Positions 18,461 through 28,900 are shown, counted from the stretch's first letter. The stretch: DNA of 64,000 nt from Legionella bononiensis (GCF_016786215.1 NZ_JADOBG010000022.1:682001-746000), one strand, 5' to 3'. Program-made: numbers and translations. Notes: generated by a model not told the origin, from the sequence alone.

Positions 18461-19372
18461 TTATTCAGCTGTAGCCAATGCACCTGTCGATTGAACGAGG
18501 TTCCTGTTCGGTTTTGACCGAAAATAAGTATGTCCAATGGCAAGCAGATTATAAATTAATATAAATAATAACAGTGTATGCAACCAGGTAATCGTTAATT
18601 GAGTAAAAACAGGAATGGTTATCATCACCCCTAAACATCCAGAAAGACTTAAAATCAACGTTTTCTTTAGAGGTATTTTATCTTGCTGTAAAAAGACCAG
18701 CGTTGTAAGTGGTTGTTGCATTGCTCCAGCCGTCGTCATAATAGGAAAGGCAACAACGGGTGAAATATTCATTACAAACAGCACACCTTGGACCATAACA
18801 AATAAACCGACACCTACGGAAGTCAATGCGCCACAAATTACCAGAGCAAAAAATCCAATGACCAATTTCCATGAATGCAGCTCAATCAGATCACCGCCAA
18901 CAGGTAATAGCCGAAACTGATGGGATATTAAAAGCGCGATGATTAATGCAAACGAACACATCATGGCTAGCCGAATGGCCTGTTTACTCAGCTGGCTTAC
19001 AACAAAACCACCCAATAAACCGCCTATACAAGTTCCTGCGACCAAGGTTAATAAAGTGGTTAAATCCACATCAACCAAATGCATAAAAAATAAAGATTCA
19101 ATGGCTCCGGGAATTACCTGAGCTCCATTATTCACTGCCGGCAGTTCATCATCTCGAAAGGTGCCTAATAATTTGGCCAAGGCAACATTTACAGCAAAAC
19201 TGCCGACACCCAATGTATCAGCAATAAATGCGATTATGCCGCTAAAAGTAAGCTTGATGTATTGAGTTATCGATAAAGGAACGGAAGGTTCCCGGCGAAG
19301 TTTAATTACCATCACAGCGACACAGAACAAGCTCAAAATTAATATGCCAATGGTAATGAAATAAATGGCCAT
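18461..19372 (-). CDS. TauE/SafE-family membrane permease
   Basis: A 303-residue inner-membrane protein with about eight hydrophobic segments. It contains the DTLGVGSFAVN and NNGAQVIPGAIESL segments of the first TauE/SafE repeat and the GALTSVGVGLFVMVQGVLF segment of the second. Family members export sulfite, sulfoacetate or other small organic anions; the substrate here is unknown. It lies 32 bases upstream of the GDSL lipase gene on the same strand and could share its transcript. Confidence 0.8.
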   Translation of the reverse strand: MAIYFITIGILILSLFCVAVMVIKLRREPSVPLSITQYIKLTFSGIIAFIADTLGVGSFAVNVALAKLLGTFRDDELPAVNNGAQVIPGAIESLFFMHLVDVDLTTLLTLVAGTCIGGLLGGFVVSQLSKQAIRLAMMCSFALIIALLISHQFRLLPVGGDLIELHSWKLVIGFFALVICGALTSVGVGLFVMVQGVLFVMNISPVVAFPIMTTAGAMQQPLTTLVFLQQDKIPLKKTLILSLSGCLGVMITIPVFTQLTITWLHTLLLFILIYNLLAIGHTYFRSKPNRNLVQSTGALATAE

Positions 19373-19568
19373 TCTGTTCTCAACACAAAATTAATAGTTA
19401 TCCCTGATGAATTGCTAACAGAATACCAACTTGAATTTTAATCCTGTCGAATTTCAGGGTAATTATAGCTCCGTGATTATATACTAATTTCCATGTTCAG
19501 CAAACAACATTTAGATTAAAAAAAATCCTGAGTGCATCAAGCAAATACATGTATTGTGTTATAAAACA

Positions 19569-19600
19569 AACCCTCAATTCATTTAAATCAATTAAGGGTT
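19569..19600 (-). terminator. Rho-independent terminator of the M4 protease gene
   Basis: AACCCTCAATT at 19569-19579 pairs with AATTAAGGGTT at 19590-19600 (11-bp stem, one mismatch). On the minus strand it is followed by TGTTTTAT. It begins 8 bases after the protease stop. Confidence 0.8.
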
Positions 19601-19607
19601 AGTCTGT

Positions 19608-21281
19608 TTATACTACGCAGCTTGAAGTATCAATACCAACCTGACCAAAAACGGAGTGAATCAAAGCAGAATCTACACTTAAATCCCTGCCCGCATAAAG
19701 TACGCCACAGGCACCCGATTTAAAATCAGTTGCAGGAGTCCAATACTTCATATTGGCAATGACCATTAAATGGTAGGCTTTTTTAATACCGAGATCTTTG
19801 GAAAGCAAATAAAATGCTTTATTGAATACACCGCTCGCAGTGTGAACTATATAGTTTTGACGATCTTGAGGATTGTCTATTGTTGATTCTGCGAAAGCAA
19901 CTAGCTCATCATAGCTGATAGCGCAATAGGCCCCATTACTTTGAGCGAGACTTTTATCCAGACAATCAGCCGAACTGCCATCAGAAGAAGGATAATCCAT
20001 AAATCGCAACGCTTTTCCAAAGGCATCACGGATTATAGTCTCTCCAATACCCCAGGTTATTTCATCAGGTTGTAAGTATGCTTTACTGTACAAAAGAGGA
20101 TTTTGTTCCAACAGATAAGCACGGGAAGCCTGTCCAGCCATATCCGATATGGACTCATTCAGAGCACCTGACTGATCATGGTATTCAAGACCTGAATGTT
20201 GTTCTGTGAACCCATGGGTTACTTCATGACCCGCGACATCCAGGGAAACCAAGGGATAAAAATCTTCTCCATCACCAAAGGACATGGCCTGTCCATCCCA
20301 AAAGGCATTGTCGTAATGTGTTCCAAAATGAACGCGCATGACTAACTTCATTGGCCGGCCATCAACCTGTTGCAAAGCATTCAATCCATACCAATCCTGA
20401 TACATATTCACAATGGTATGACCAAAAAAATAAGCATCATTGCTGGGAGAAAAGGCGCCATTAATATTTTCTTCTACATTCTTATTGCAGGTATATTGAA
20501 AAGGGGTGTTGATTTTATTGTCCCAATCCCATTTGGAAGCAAGGTTAACTAATGTCACTTTGGAATTATCCATCACACATTGATTACCCATTTGAGTAAC
20601 GTCCAATGCCGGCAAGCCATCCTTGCCATACCAATACTCATGAACCTTTTCATTTCCACCAGGACCACTATCCAGATAAGTTTTAATATTATTCCATTGG
20701 TTAATCACAGTACCGGTTTTGGCGTCGATAACAAAAAAAGGCCAAACCGGCTTGTCATGTTCCTGAATGCTTTTAAATGAAACTAAATACACCAGAGTTA
20801 ACTCATCATCTTGATTTGGTCTGATCTGTAATTCGGTCGTTTCCTGCTGCGTGTCCGCTTTGGGGTTAACACTAAAATAGGATTTTTTAGCTAACTCCAT
20901 CGCTTGTTGACTGCTGATAGTGGGCTTTATATCAATTTGAATATCTTCCATTAAATGCCCGTTAACTTCAGCATTTCCCTTGGTTAAACCGGCCTGCTTG
21001 CCGCTCTTGGTTATCATGATCTGAGCACCAATAACAGGGATACCCTTGTACATCTGTTGATAACGAGTAATTATCGCGTTGTCTTCCTGAGTTTGATTCA
21101 TTTGCTGCAAAGAATTATTTTTGGGAGCGGTATTCAATGTTCGAATTGATTTAGAAGAATCTTGAGTCAGAGAAAATTGATTTAAACGATTAATAGGCGC
21201 CTGATATAAGTCCACTTCATTTGCTGCAAGAAGAGAAGGACAAGCAAATACAAAAAAACATAGAGCGATTTTTTTTAACAT
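19608..21281 (-). CDS. Secreted M4 (thermolysin-family) zinc metalloprotease, ProA/Msp-like
   Basis: A secreted zinc endopeptidase. From the first Met of the longest frame, it has a signal peptide (about 22-41), an FTP/PepSY propeptide (about 50-215) and an M4 catalytic domain. The zinc site is HEVTH at 373-377 with the third ligand Glu397 in GALNESISD, and the VHTASGVFN histidine is also present. The family matches L. pneumophila ProA (Msp), the major exoprotease secreted by the Lsp type II system, though this may be a paralogue. The frame stays open to 21344, but Met22 (21281) or Met19 (21290) puts the signal peptide at the N-terminus. A terminator follows the gene. Confidence 0.88.
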   Translation of the reverse strand: MLKKIALCFFVFACPSLLAANEVDLYQAPINRLNQFSLTQDSSKSIRTLNTAPKNNSLQQMNQTQEDNAIITRYQQMYKGIPVIGAQIMITKSGKQAGLTKGNAEVNGHLMEDIQIDIKPTISSQQAMELAKKSYFSVNPKADTQQETTELQIRPNQDDELTLVYLVSFKSIQEHDKPVWPFFVIDAKTGTVINQWNNIKTYLDSGPGGNEKVHEYWYGKDGLPALDVTQMGNQCVMDNSKVTLVNLASKWDWDNKINTPFQYTCNKNVEENINGAFSPSNDAYFFGHTIVNMYQDWYGLNALQQVDGRPMKLVMRVHFGTHYDNAFWDGQAMSFGDGEDFYPLVSLDVAGHEVTHGFTEQHSGLEYHDQSGALNESISDMAGQASRAYLLEQNPLLYSKAYLQPDEITWGIGETIIRDAFGKALRFMDYPSSDGSSADCLDKSLAQSNGAYCAISYDELVAFAESTIDNPQDRQNYIVHTASGVFNKAFYLLSKDLGIKKAYHLMVIANMKYWTPATDFKSGACGVLYAGRDLSVDSALIHSVFGQVGIDTSSCVV

Positions 21282-21527
21282 AGGAAGCATCCAAAAATTA
21301 AAAAACCGCTCCATAGTGTCATAAAAATAAACATGATGCAACATTTTTCTTCAGTAACTGATTAACCTGAATGCACTGAACTCATTAAAGAATTGAACTA
21401 ACTCATCATATTACTATTTCTTTAATCTTAAATAAGCAATACCATTATTCGAGCAATATATTAAAATTGACCCGCTGAAAATGACCTGGTAGGGATATCA
21501 GCTTTTTAATCAAGGATGAAAAGAGTT

Positions 21528-22946
21528 ATGAATTATATTAAAAACGGCGCTCTTATTGGACTAGGATTATTATCCTGCGTTTCAATGACTTTTGCTGGAC
21601 CTCTTGAACTGTTCATACAAATACATCAGGAAAATAAACAACCATTACTCGCAAGCAAATCCATAAAAACATCACAATTCACACAACTTTTAGATCATAA
21701 TCATCCTGAGTTGGGAACTTTTGCTCAGCGCTATTATATGGATGAAACCTACGGGCCAAAATCCACTGATCCGGTATTTTTCTATATCTGTGGAGAGTCC
21801 GCTTGCACTCCAAGAGCATTAAATGGCGCGATTAGAACTTATGCAAAAAAACATCATGCCAAAATGATTGCCCTGGAACATCGATATTATGGAGAAAGCT
21901 TGCCTCTAAACACCTTTTCAACACAAGACCTGCGTTTTTTGTCCACTGAAGCCGCTTTGGATGATTTAGCTTATTTCCAACGTCAAATGAGTAAGGACCG
22001 GAACTGGACTGGTACATGGATAGCTTTTGGAGGTTCTTATCCAGGCTCCTTATCCGCTTATTATCGATTGAAATTCCCCTATTTGGTTGCCGGATCACTT
22101 GCTTCATCGGCTCCGGTAATGGCCAAAGAAGATTTTTATGAATACGATGCCCACGTTGCTAAAGTAGCCGGGCCTGAATGTGCGGAACAAATGCGCGCTG
22201 TGGTACGGGAGGTTGAAGCGACTCTAAACGATGAAAATCAATTGAAGCAGATGAAGCATCTGTTTGAAGCAACCGAAGTCCATGATCCGGTAGATTTTCT
22301 GTATCTTATTGCTGATACAGGTGCTGCCGCGATTCAATATGGGATGAGAAATTCTTTTTGTTCGGCGTTATCTTCCAGCGAAACTCCGCTTATCGGTTAT
22401 GCCGATTTTGCCAAAAAACTCTATAAAGCGATGGACGTGACCGCTGTAGAAATTACAGCACAGGGAGCAATGAGCGAAAACCCCGAAGCGTACAAAAAAG
22501 GGGTGGGTATGAGGCAATGGTATTATCAGTCCTGTACAGAATACGGATATTGGCAAAATGCCAACCCAGATTCCTCACTATCGACCAGGTCATCTTTAAT
22601 TAATCTGGATTATCACCGGCATATTTGCCAACGTCTGTTCGGTTTGACGAAACCTGCTGATACCGCGGAACTCAATAATACGTTCTATTTTCCTTTAATG
22701 GATGATCTGGTGTCCAACATTTATTTTACCAACGGCGATAATGATCCCTGGTCTATGCTGTCACTATCCGAAATAAATGGTAATGCGGTGAATCTGAAGT
22801 TGACCTATCATTTAATCGAAGGCGCAGCACACTGCGAAGATTTACACAGCCCGGGATCTTCTGACTCAGAGTCGTTAATAACTGCTCGTAAAATTATGGA
22901 TTCTTTATTGGAACAATGGCTTAAGAAAAGAACTTCAACCACCTAG
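21528..22946 (+). CDS. Secreted S28-family serine peptidase (prolyl carboxy-/aminopeptidase-like)
   Basis: About 472 residues with a signal peptide (MNYIKNGALIGLGLLSCVSM region, cleavage after FA). The S28 catalytic elements are visible: GGSYPG with the Ser, TNGDNDPWS with the Asp, and GAAHCEDL with the His. Eukaryotic relatives are lysosomal Pro-X carboxypeptidase and dipeptidyl peptidase II; bacterial members are exported and cut after proline. It is divergent from the M4 protease gene across about 250 bases, so the two secreted peptidases may share control. An ATG at 21516 is an alternative start. Confidence 0.87.
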   Translation: MNYIKNGALIGLGLLSCVSMTFAGPLELFIQIHQENKQPLLASKSIKTSQFTQLLDHNHPELGTFAQRYYMDETYGPKSTDPVFFYICGESACTPRALNGAIRTYAKKHHAKMIALEHRYYGESLPLNTFSTQDLRFLSTEAALDDLAYFQRQMSKDRNWTGTWIAFGGSYPGSLSAYYRLKFPYLVAGSLASSAPVMAKEDFYEYDAHVAKVAGPECAEQMRAVVREVEATLNDENQLKQMKHLFEATEVHDPVDFLYLIADTGAAAIQYGMRNSFCSALSSSETPLIGYADFAKKLYKAMDVTAVEITAQGAMSENPEAYKKGVGMRQWYYQSCTEYGYWQNANPDSSLSTRSSLINLDYHRHICQRLFGLTKPADTAELNNTFYFPLMDDLVSNIYFTNGDNDPWSMLSLSEINGNAVNLKLTYHLIEGAAHCEDLHSPGSSDSESLITARKIMDSLLEQWLKKRTSTT

Positions 22947-22969
22947 CTCTATTTCTTATCGTTATACGT

Positions 22970-23353
22970 TTATTGCAGTTTGGACGTGCTGCTAATCGAG
23001 CCGTCTGATTTTATAAATCGTATGGTGTTACTATTAATTTGTTGCACTCTAAGGCATTTAAATTGTGATTTTCCATAAGCCTTGAGAGTGCGACAATATT
23101 GATTGTTTTTAATATACCAGGTTCCTGTCCAATTTCTTTTTTTGCCAAGCACATAAGTATATCCATTAATCGAGCCATTTTTATTCCACCATCCATAACC
23201 AGTAAATTTCACCACCCCATACTTACCGTAAAAAGATGAAGAACGGCCTGAAATAAGCGCTTTAATTTCATTAGTCGTAAGATATTGAGCAGCATTCACT
23301 GAGTTAATTGAGAAAAATAAAACCAGGATCATCGTTTTTAAGAAAGTCATCAT
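22970..23353 (-). CDS. Small exported hypothetical protein
   Basis: A protein of about 127 residues starting MMTFLKTMILVLFFSINSVNA, a typical signal peptide with cleavage before AQYLTT. AGGTGG lies 4-5 bases upstream of the ATG at 23353, which supports that start over one 15 bases earlier. The mature part is basic and rich in Gly, Trp and Tyr, with a GYGWWNKNG and WTGTWYIKNNQYC pattern and two cysteines. This suggests a small beta-rich domain, but I recognise no family. It converges on the S28 peptidase gene and ends 23 bases from its stop. Confidence 0.72.
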   Translation of the reverse strand: MMTFLKTMILVLFFSINSVNAAQYLTTNEIKALISGRSSSFYGKYGVVKFTGYGWWNKNGSINGYTYVLGKKRNWTGTWYIKNNQYCRTLKAYGKSQFKCLRVQQINSNTIRFIKSDGSISSTSKLQ

Positions 23354-23407
23354 GAAACCACCTGGCAACTAAATTAAAACATAATGATTAATTCTAGACC
23401 AGTAATT

Positions 23408-23515
23408 TCATTTTTCCAAGATACATTCAGCTGAAGAGGTGCCAACATCAATCCGATACCTCATCAGAATAGATAAATTCTTCCTGTAGTAATTTAAAAT
23501 AAATCGTTTTCCCAT
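23408..23515 (-). CDS. Possible 35-residue peptide with a strong ribosome-binding site
   Basis: A short frame starting MGKRFILNYYRKN and ending CILEK is preceded by a perfect AGGAGG five bases before its ATG. It is basic and has no recognisable domain. It sits upstream of the small exported protein gene on the same strand. Another frame across the same bases (ending at 23448) is also open, so the ribosome-binding site could be fortuitous. Confidence 0.25.
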   Translation of the reverse strand: MGKRFILNYYRKNLSILMRYRIDVGTSSAECILEK

Positions 23516-23626
23516 CAACGCCTCCTCTTCTATCAACATTATTACCTCTTTTAATCTCAGTCTATTGGCAGTCGCTTTAAAACAACGCTATGATAAAAAT
23601 GAACCAAGGAAAGGAAGGAACAGGTT

Positions 23627-25210
23627 ATGGATACAACCGAACATACAGAATTAGGAAATGAATTAAGACTGGAAAACTCAGAAAACAATCCCTATTTAAG
23701 AATTGACGAATCAGGTGTCCTGCATCTTCGTTTGCAACACTTTAGTGACAATTACCTGCCTGAACCCATGGAATTGGAAATGTCCACTGGTGAAATCGTT
23801 GCTATGGCGGGGGATTTTTTTACTGAAGCGAATTGGACTATGGACCTGGATCTACCTAAATGCGATCACTATAAATCTGCAATTGATTTAGGACGATTCC
23901 TGATCAACCAAAAGTGTGACGCCAAGGAGGAAGCCGCATTAATCAAGGCCTATAATAATTTGGCTGCGCCTGATGTCAGTCGAAAGCAAATTGATACAAT
24001 CTATAAAATTACCAACAGCAACTACATCCCGTTCTCTCCAACACTGGATTTTTACATGAAGCAACTGATGTATGTCCTTCGGGTTAAAAATTATGGAGAA
24101 ATGGTTACTCGAAATCAGACTCACTTTACTCCCTGGTCTGTAAAAGTTTATGTATTAGGTCATTCTATTGCTTTAAGATACGCCCACCTGGCTTATGAGT
24201 TAAAGCAATGGGCAACAGACAGTAATTACCAATCTGAAAATCCTGATTTTCAATCGGTAAAAAATACTCTTTCAAATAAGAGTATCGCATCGTCTCATGA
24301 CGCTTTATTTGATCTGGCGCATAGATATCATGCACAGGCTCTGTCAATGGAGTTCTTTACGTTTCATTACTACACCGATCATTTTGCTACAGGTCATATG
24401 GCGATGATTGGTGACTTGCGAAAAGTCTTGCAGGATCGTTTTGGTACCTGGGGAAGCATTTTAGCCAACAATCTACACGATGAAATAAATCGTATAGGCG
24501 TATTTACCATAAGACCCTATGATCCAACCCCTGATGATAATGAAGTCGCAACAAGGGCTCGTGGCGATGGGAAAATCAATACCTGTCTGGATCAATTCAA
24601 TCGTAAAGCATGCATTGATGGAATGACTGCGTCAGTTAACGATATTAATGACGTGTTACATGGCGCTCCTGTTCCAGAGCAAAAAAACTTTGGCGGTCTG
24701 GAACACATGCCTGATGTTGATTTTAACTCCAGACAGCATCAACCTCTTTTTGTTTTAAGCGGTGAGAAAGTATTTTATCGAAAACATCTCAGTAAAATAC
24801 ATGTTTTATCACCAACAGAATATGAAGCGTTACGGGAAAACCCTTTAGAGCATGGTTATACTGAATTAACCAGCAAATGGGAGGCATTCAAACTGGTAAC
24901 CAAACTTCGCTTGTTTCCCTATATCTACGAAGGAGAAGTACAACCTGTATCAGGAATTAAAAAAATCGAAATTCTTCTCGACGAACAAAGTAGAAAACCA
25001 CAACGTCAGCCTATACCAGAAAGCAGTTGTACTCCAGAGGCGGATCGGACCGTTCTTGACTGGAGAACTAAAGCGTTCGAATGGGGAAATTTAAAAGACA
25101 GTATGGACGCGCTGGATGGATTAAAAAAACACAGCGTTTTAAAATTGAAGCGCGTTGAGAAACCACAGGAAACACCGGAATTACAGGAGGAAGTTACATT
25201 AGGAATGTAG
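23627..25210 (+). CDS. plcC: Phospholipase C PlcC (CegC1), Dot/Icm effector
   Basis: A 527-residue member of the zinc metallo-phospholipase C family described for L. pneumophila PlcA, PlcB and PlcC. The recognisable features are a dense set of potential metal ligands: His166, His224, His232/235, the HYYTDHFATGHM cluster (His247, Asp251, His252, His257) and NNLHDEIN (His284, Asp285), then GDGKINTC. There is no signal peptide, in keeping with PlcC/CegC1 being sent out by Dot/Icm rather than type II secretion. The position near hflX-hfq-ravA matches the lpg0012 locus as I remember it. A purine-rich ribosome-binding region (GGAAAGGAAGGA) precedes the ATG. CegC1 was named as a PmrA-coregulated gene; I could not find a convincing PmrA box upstream. 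Confidence 0.85.
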   Translation: MDTTEHTELGNELRLENSENNPYLRIDESGVLHLRLQHFSDNYLPEPMELEMSTGEIVAMAGDFFTEANWTMDLDLPKCDHYKSAIDLGRFLINQKCDAKEEAALIKAYNNLAAPDVSRKQIDTIYKITNSNYIPFSPTLDFYMKQLMYVLRVKNYGEMVTRNQTHFTPWSVKVYVLGHSIALRYAHLAYELKQWATDSNYQSENPDFQSVKNTLSNKSIASSHDALFDLAHRYHAQALSMEFFTFHYYTDHFATGHMAMIGDLRKVLQDRFGTWGSILANNLHDEINRIGVFTIRPYDPTPDDNEVATRARGDGKINTCLDQFNRKACIDGMTASVNDINDVLHGAPVPEQKNFGGLEHMPDVDFNSRQHQPLFVLSGEKVFYRKHLSKIHVLSPTEYEALRENPLEHGYTELTSKWEAFKLVTKLRLFPYIYEGEVQPVSGIKKIEILLDEQSRKPQRQPIPESSCTPEADRTVLDWRTKAFEWGNLKDSMDALDGLKKHSVLKLKRVEKPQETPELQEEVTLGM

Positions 25211-25284
25211 GGACTTTTACATTTTTTCAGGTTAAATCATTTAAAAGCCTTAGGTACCGAGGGTTGTTCCTGATAAATAATTCG

Positions 25285-25331
25285 GCATAATATTGGAATT
25301 TTTATTAAATAAACAATTTCCAATATTATGC
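25285..25331. promoter_or_regulatory. Perfect 14-bp inverted repeat upstream of the thioredoxin gene
   Basis: GCATAATATTGGAA at 25285-25298 and TTCCAATATTATGC at 25318-25331 are exact inverted copies with a 19-base loop. A third half-site, TTCCAATAT, follows at 25341-25349, just ahead of the ribosome-binding site at 25354. The layout suggests an operator or binding array for a dimeric regulator. It could also form a hairpin that ends plcC transcription. Confidence 0.6.
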
Positions 25332-25362
25332 TAGAATAAGTTCCAATATCCATGAGGTGACT

Positions 25363-25830
25363 ATGAACTCTGTTATCCAAATCTTATTATCTGCTGTTTT
25401 ATTTGTGGTCTCGATCGTTCCCGGACATGCAGAAGTAGTTCTTAATGACATTCAAGGTCAAAAAACTCCATTTTCGGCACTTAAAGGCAAATGGGTATTC
25501 ATTAATTATTGGGCTGGCTGGTGTCAAACCTGCCTGGATGAGATACCTGAGTTTAATCGTTTTTATCAACAGCATAAAAATGATCCCATTGCTTTATATG
25601 CAGTGAATTTCGATGCTTTGCCTTTGTTCGAACAAAGAAATCTGATAAGACGCTTTAATATCAGTTATCCCAGTTTACTTAATGATCCAGCCACTGATTT
25701 AAGGCTGGGAGATATAACAGGAGTTCCTGTAACCTTTATTTTCAATCCTAAAGGTCAATTGGTTAAAACATTGTATGGTGGACAATCCGTCGAAACGTTA
25801 AATCAAGTGATCGCAGACAACCCAGGTTAA
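25363..25830 (+). CDS. Exported thioredoxin-like (TlpA/ResA-type) protein
   Basis: A 155-residue thioredoxin-fold protein with a signal peptide (MNSVIQILLSAVLFVVSIVPGHA). The redox motif is WCQTC in NYWAGWCQTCLDE, and a cis-proline appears in GVPVTFIFNP. It should act in the periplasm as a disulphide reductase, for example for cytochrome c maturation or envelope protein repair. The ATG at 25363 is preceded by GAGG at a good distance; a GTG at 25357 is in frame but overlaps that ribosome-binding site. An unusual inverted repeat lies just upstream. Confidence 0.85.
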   Translation: MNSVIQILLSAVLFVVSIVPGHAEVVLNDIQGQKTPFSALKGKWVFINYWAGWCQTCLDEIPEFNRFYQQHKNDPIALYAVNFDALPLFEQRNLIRRFNISYPSLLNDPATDLRLGDITGVPVTFIFNPKGQLVKTLYGGQSVETLNQVIADNPG

Positions 25831-25919
25831 ACGAATCAAAACGGCCAGGAATTCATATTCAAATATGAAACACAGCCGTCAGATAGTTAAACGAATAAAA
25901 TAACACCATCAGTTCCGTT

Positions 25920-28900
25920 TTAGGAGCCAACCTTGATGCCGCTTATTGTTGCAGAAAAATCCTGCATAACGATTTCGGATTGTGTCTGTGTTTTAAAGAA
26001 CCGGTATTGACCGGTTATCAAATTAGCCATACCGAATGTAAGCACAGAGAGTACATCACTGAGAAAATTAACCAATGCCTGTTTCCAGCCTCGATGATCA
26101 CTTAAAACGGGTAATGCATCTGAAACGGCGTCGATACAATTCTTCTGAAAGTCTTGCAAATTCGATTGATTGGGCTTACCTGAGTTAAGAAATACCTGTT
26201 CAGCACTCTGTAATCTTTCATACAAACTGACGGCTGTTTGAGCTGCTTTATCATAATGCTTATCAGTTTTCGCAGTTTCCTGTAATCTATCTCTCAAAGA
26301 CTTCATCGTTTCCAGATGCTTTGCAAAATTAATCTGCACTAAAATTCTCTGTGCATCTAAATGAGACTTGATTCGTTCTTTGGCATGAGTTGCAGCAATT
26401 TCTATCGCTGCCCTTTTTTCGTTAACAGCTTCCGTTATATTTTGATGAAGACTGTTTAAACCCAGGGTTTTATGCGCTGATGTTACATCAGCTCGATTTT
26501 GGGTTATCGCGTCCAGTTGAGCAAACAATGATTTAACCTTATTATCAACGCCACCCAAGGTAATGACATCAGAAAAAGATACAGGTACCCTTCTGATTTG
26601 TTGTGTACAAGATTGTATTGCGTCATGAGCAGTGGATAAAGCATTAGTACGCTGGACTCCACACTGATAAATTTCTTGTCTTTTATTATCCAGTGCTCGT
26701 TGAATTTGGACATGGTTACGGCCAAAATAACCCAGAGTTTCTCCTGCTGTTCGCAAATCTTCTTTATGTTGGATAATTGATGCAAGTTGATTCCAATAGG
26801 ATTCAGAGGTTCGACTGACATCGCGTAGTGTTGTTAATTGATTAAAATTGACCTCCAATGCATTAATTCGCTGCTCATAACGCGCAATGACCTGCAAGGC
26901 ATTCTCCAGAACCTTCTTTGCTGACTCTGCAGCACTATAAATAGCCTGCCGTTTATCCTCAATAGCCTTATTGATTTCAGGATGTAAACGGCCAGTAATA
27001 CCCAAAACATGTTGAGCGTTCACCACTTCATCATTCGGTACTGAAAGTTTATCCAGTTCCTTCAATAGCAATTCTGCTTTTTTATCCAGTTGATCTACAG
27101 TTTGACCAGACGCAAAATAAATTCGAATTGAATTAACCTGCTGTACCTGTTTTGCAATTACTGCTTTTGCCGAAGCAAAATAATGGTAATGTTCATGACC
27201 AAGTCGTTTAATTTCTCGCTTTTTGTGTTCCAGTTCTTCGCTAAGCAGGGCTACGCCAGGATGAAGCAAACCCAGGGAGTGTTTTGCAGCCTCCAAATCG
27301 GTCTTATGATGAATAAGCCCCTCAAGACCTGCCAGTAATAATCGTGAGTGGGAGTCAATATCTTTCTCACTTGTGACGTCTTTAAATGAAATCGAAAAAT
27401 TTCTAATCGCGTTAATATAAGTATCGATGACATGAGTATCAGCAATAAGCTTCTCTTTCTTCAGAGCTCCAGCGTCTCTAATCTGATTTCTTTTTTGTTC
27501 CAGTGCCTGTACTAATTCTGGATGAGAACCAATCTCTTTACCTACAGCACGAACAGCTTCCTCAAGGTCAGATTTCAATGAGATTAAATCGTCAACCTGC
27601 CTGTTGAGTTGGTTGATTTGATAATCAATGGCTTTAACAGAATTACACGAATTAAAGTTCACTGGAAACTCCGTGATCCTCAGAATCCATTCATCGATAA
27701 TACTCTGGGCCCTGCTTTCATCCATTTGCTCTTGTGTTGAAAAAAACCAACGATGAAAGTCACTATTAGGTTCTGTATACAAAGACTCAGTAAAATCCTT
27801 TAAGGGCATGTTGAATAATACCTCAATCCTTGCGCATACCAGGGTACTCAAGGCATTTGCCAAGGCTGGATTAACTGCATGTAAGGTAAATAACGCATTA
27901 AATAAGTGTCCCGGATTTTTTTTGTCCAGATCCTGAAGCAGCACGTTCAAAAAATCATTATCAATGATATTAAGATCGATCTGTTTCACAGCATCAACTA
28001 ATGGTTCATTAACGCGTCCATTCATAAATATATAAGTAAATACCGCTTTCTCTAAAAGGTGTTTGGAATCAAATAATAAGCCTATGTCTTCCCGAGTAAA
28101 GAATTGTTTAATAAATAATGTGCGTAATCCCCCACATCGAGACAAGGAATTATCTGGGCCTTGAAAATAATATTGGGTCAGGCCAGTCTCTATAAGATTC
28201 CGTGCTTCTGCCATAGTACATGACACTTCTCGACTTTTATCGCGACAAGCGGCTTCTATGACCAGGCTCAAAAACTCAGGGTTCTTCAAGCGTTCACGCA
28301 CTAAGGGTTCTGAGCTCTTATCTGCTATCAAACTACCTAGGGTCTTAAAATCCAGATCTGTACCCTTGGTATAAATAATAGAATTTAATTCTAAACTGGG
28401 TATCATTTGAATTAATAAAAAGATGAACTTATTTTTATCTCCTTGTGATAGCAAAATACAATCCAAAAGTTTGTTTTCATCACCCGGAGACATCACATCC
28501 AGAATGGATTCAAAATAAGGGATACTACGAAACACATTAAAGAAATCATTAACCGTATTCACATTCAATGGCGCACGAGTATGTTGACTGATTAGCAATT
28601 GATGAAGTTTGGGATTTTGAAAAACATAGCTCCCAACCTGGGTTGAGCATTTGAGTAAGACTTGAGTCAATTCATGATTTTGTGTATTGGTATTATATAC
28701 GCTAAATCGATAGTTTCTTTTCTGAATCTCTTCCAGGCTAAAGATCTCACGCTTTTGATTATCATGGGGATTAATGAGAACAAAGTCATAAGAACCATTA
28801 CTTTTTTGAATCACTTTATCAATTCTTAAAGCATGACGACCGTGTATGACACCATATCGATCGGGTCGACCATAGGACATACTGATATAAACGGGTTGTG

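Noticed and set aside
23448..23560. Alternative minus-strand frame ending YSDEVSD across the plcC upstream region
   Set aside because: It reads protein-like but has no usable start codon before an in-frame TAG upstream; might be a decayed gene end, not enough to call.
23300..23626. PmrA binding box upstream of plcC
   Set aside because: CTTTTAATCTC near 23550 only loosely resembles the CTTAATATT half-site and has no properly spaced second half.
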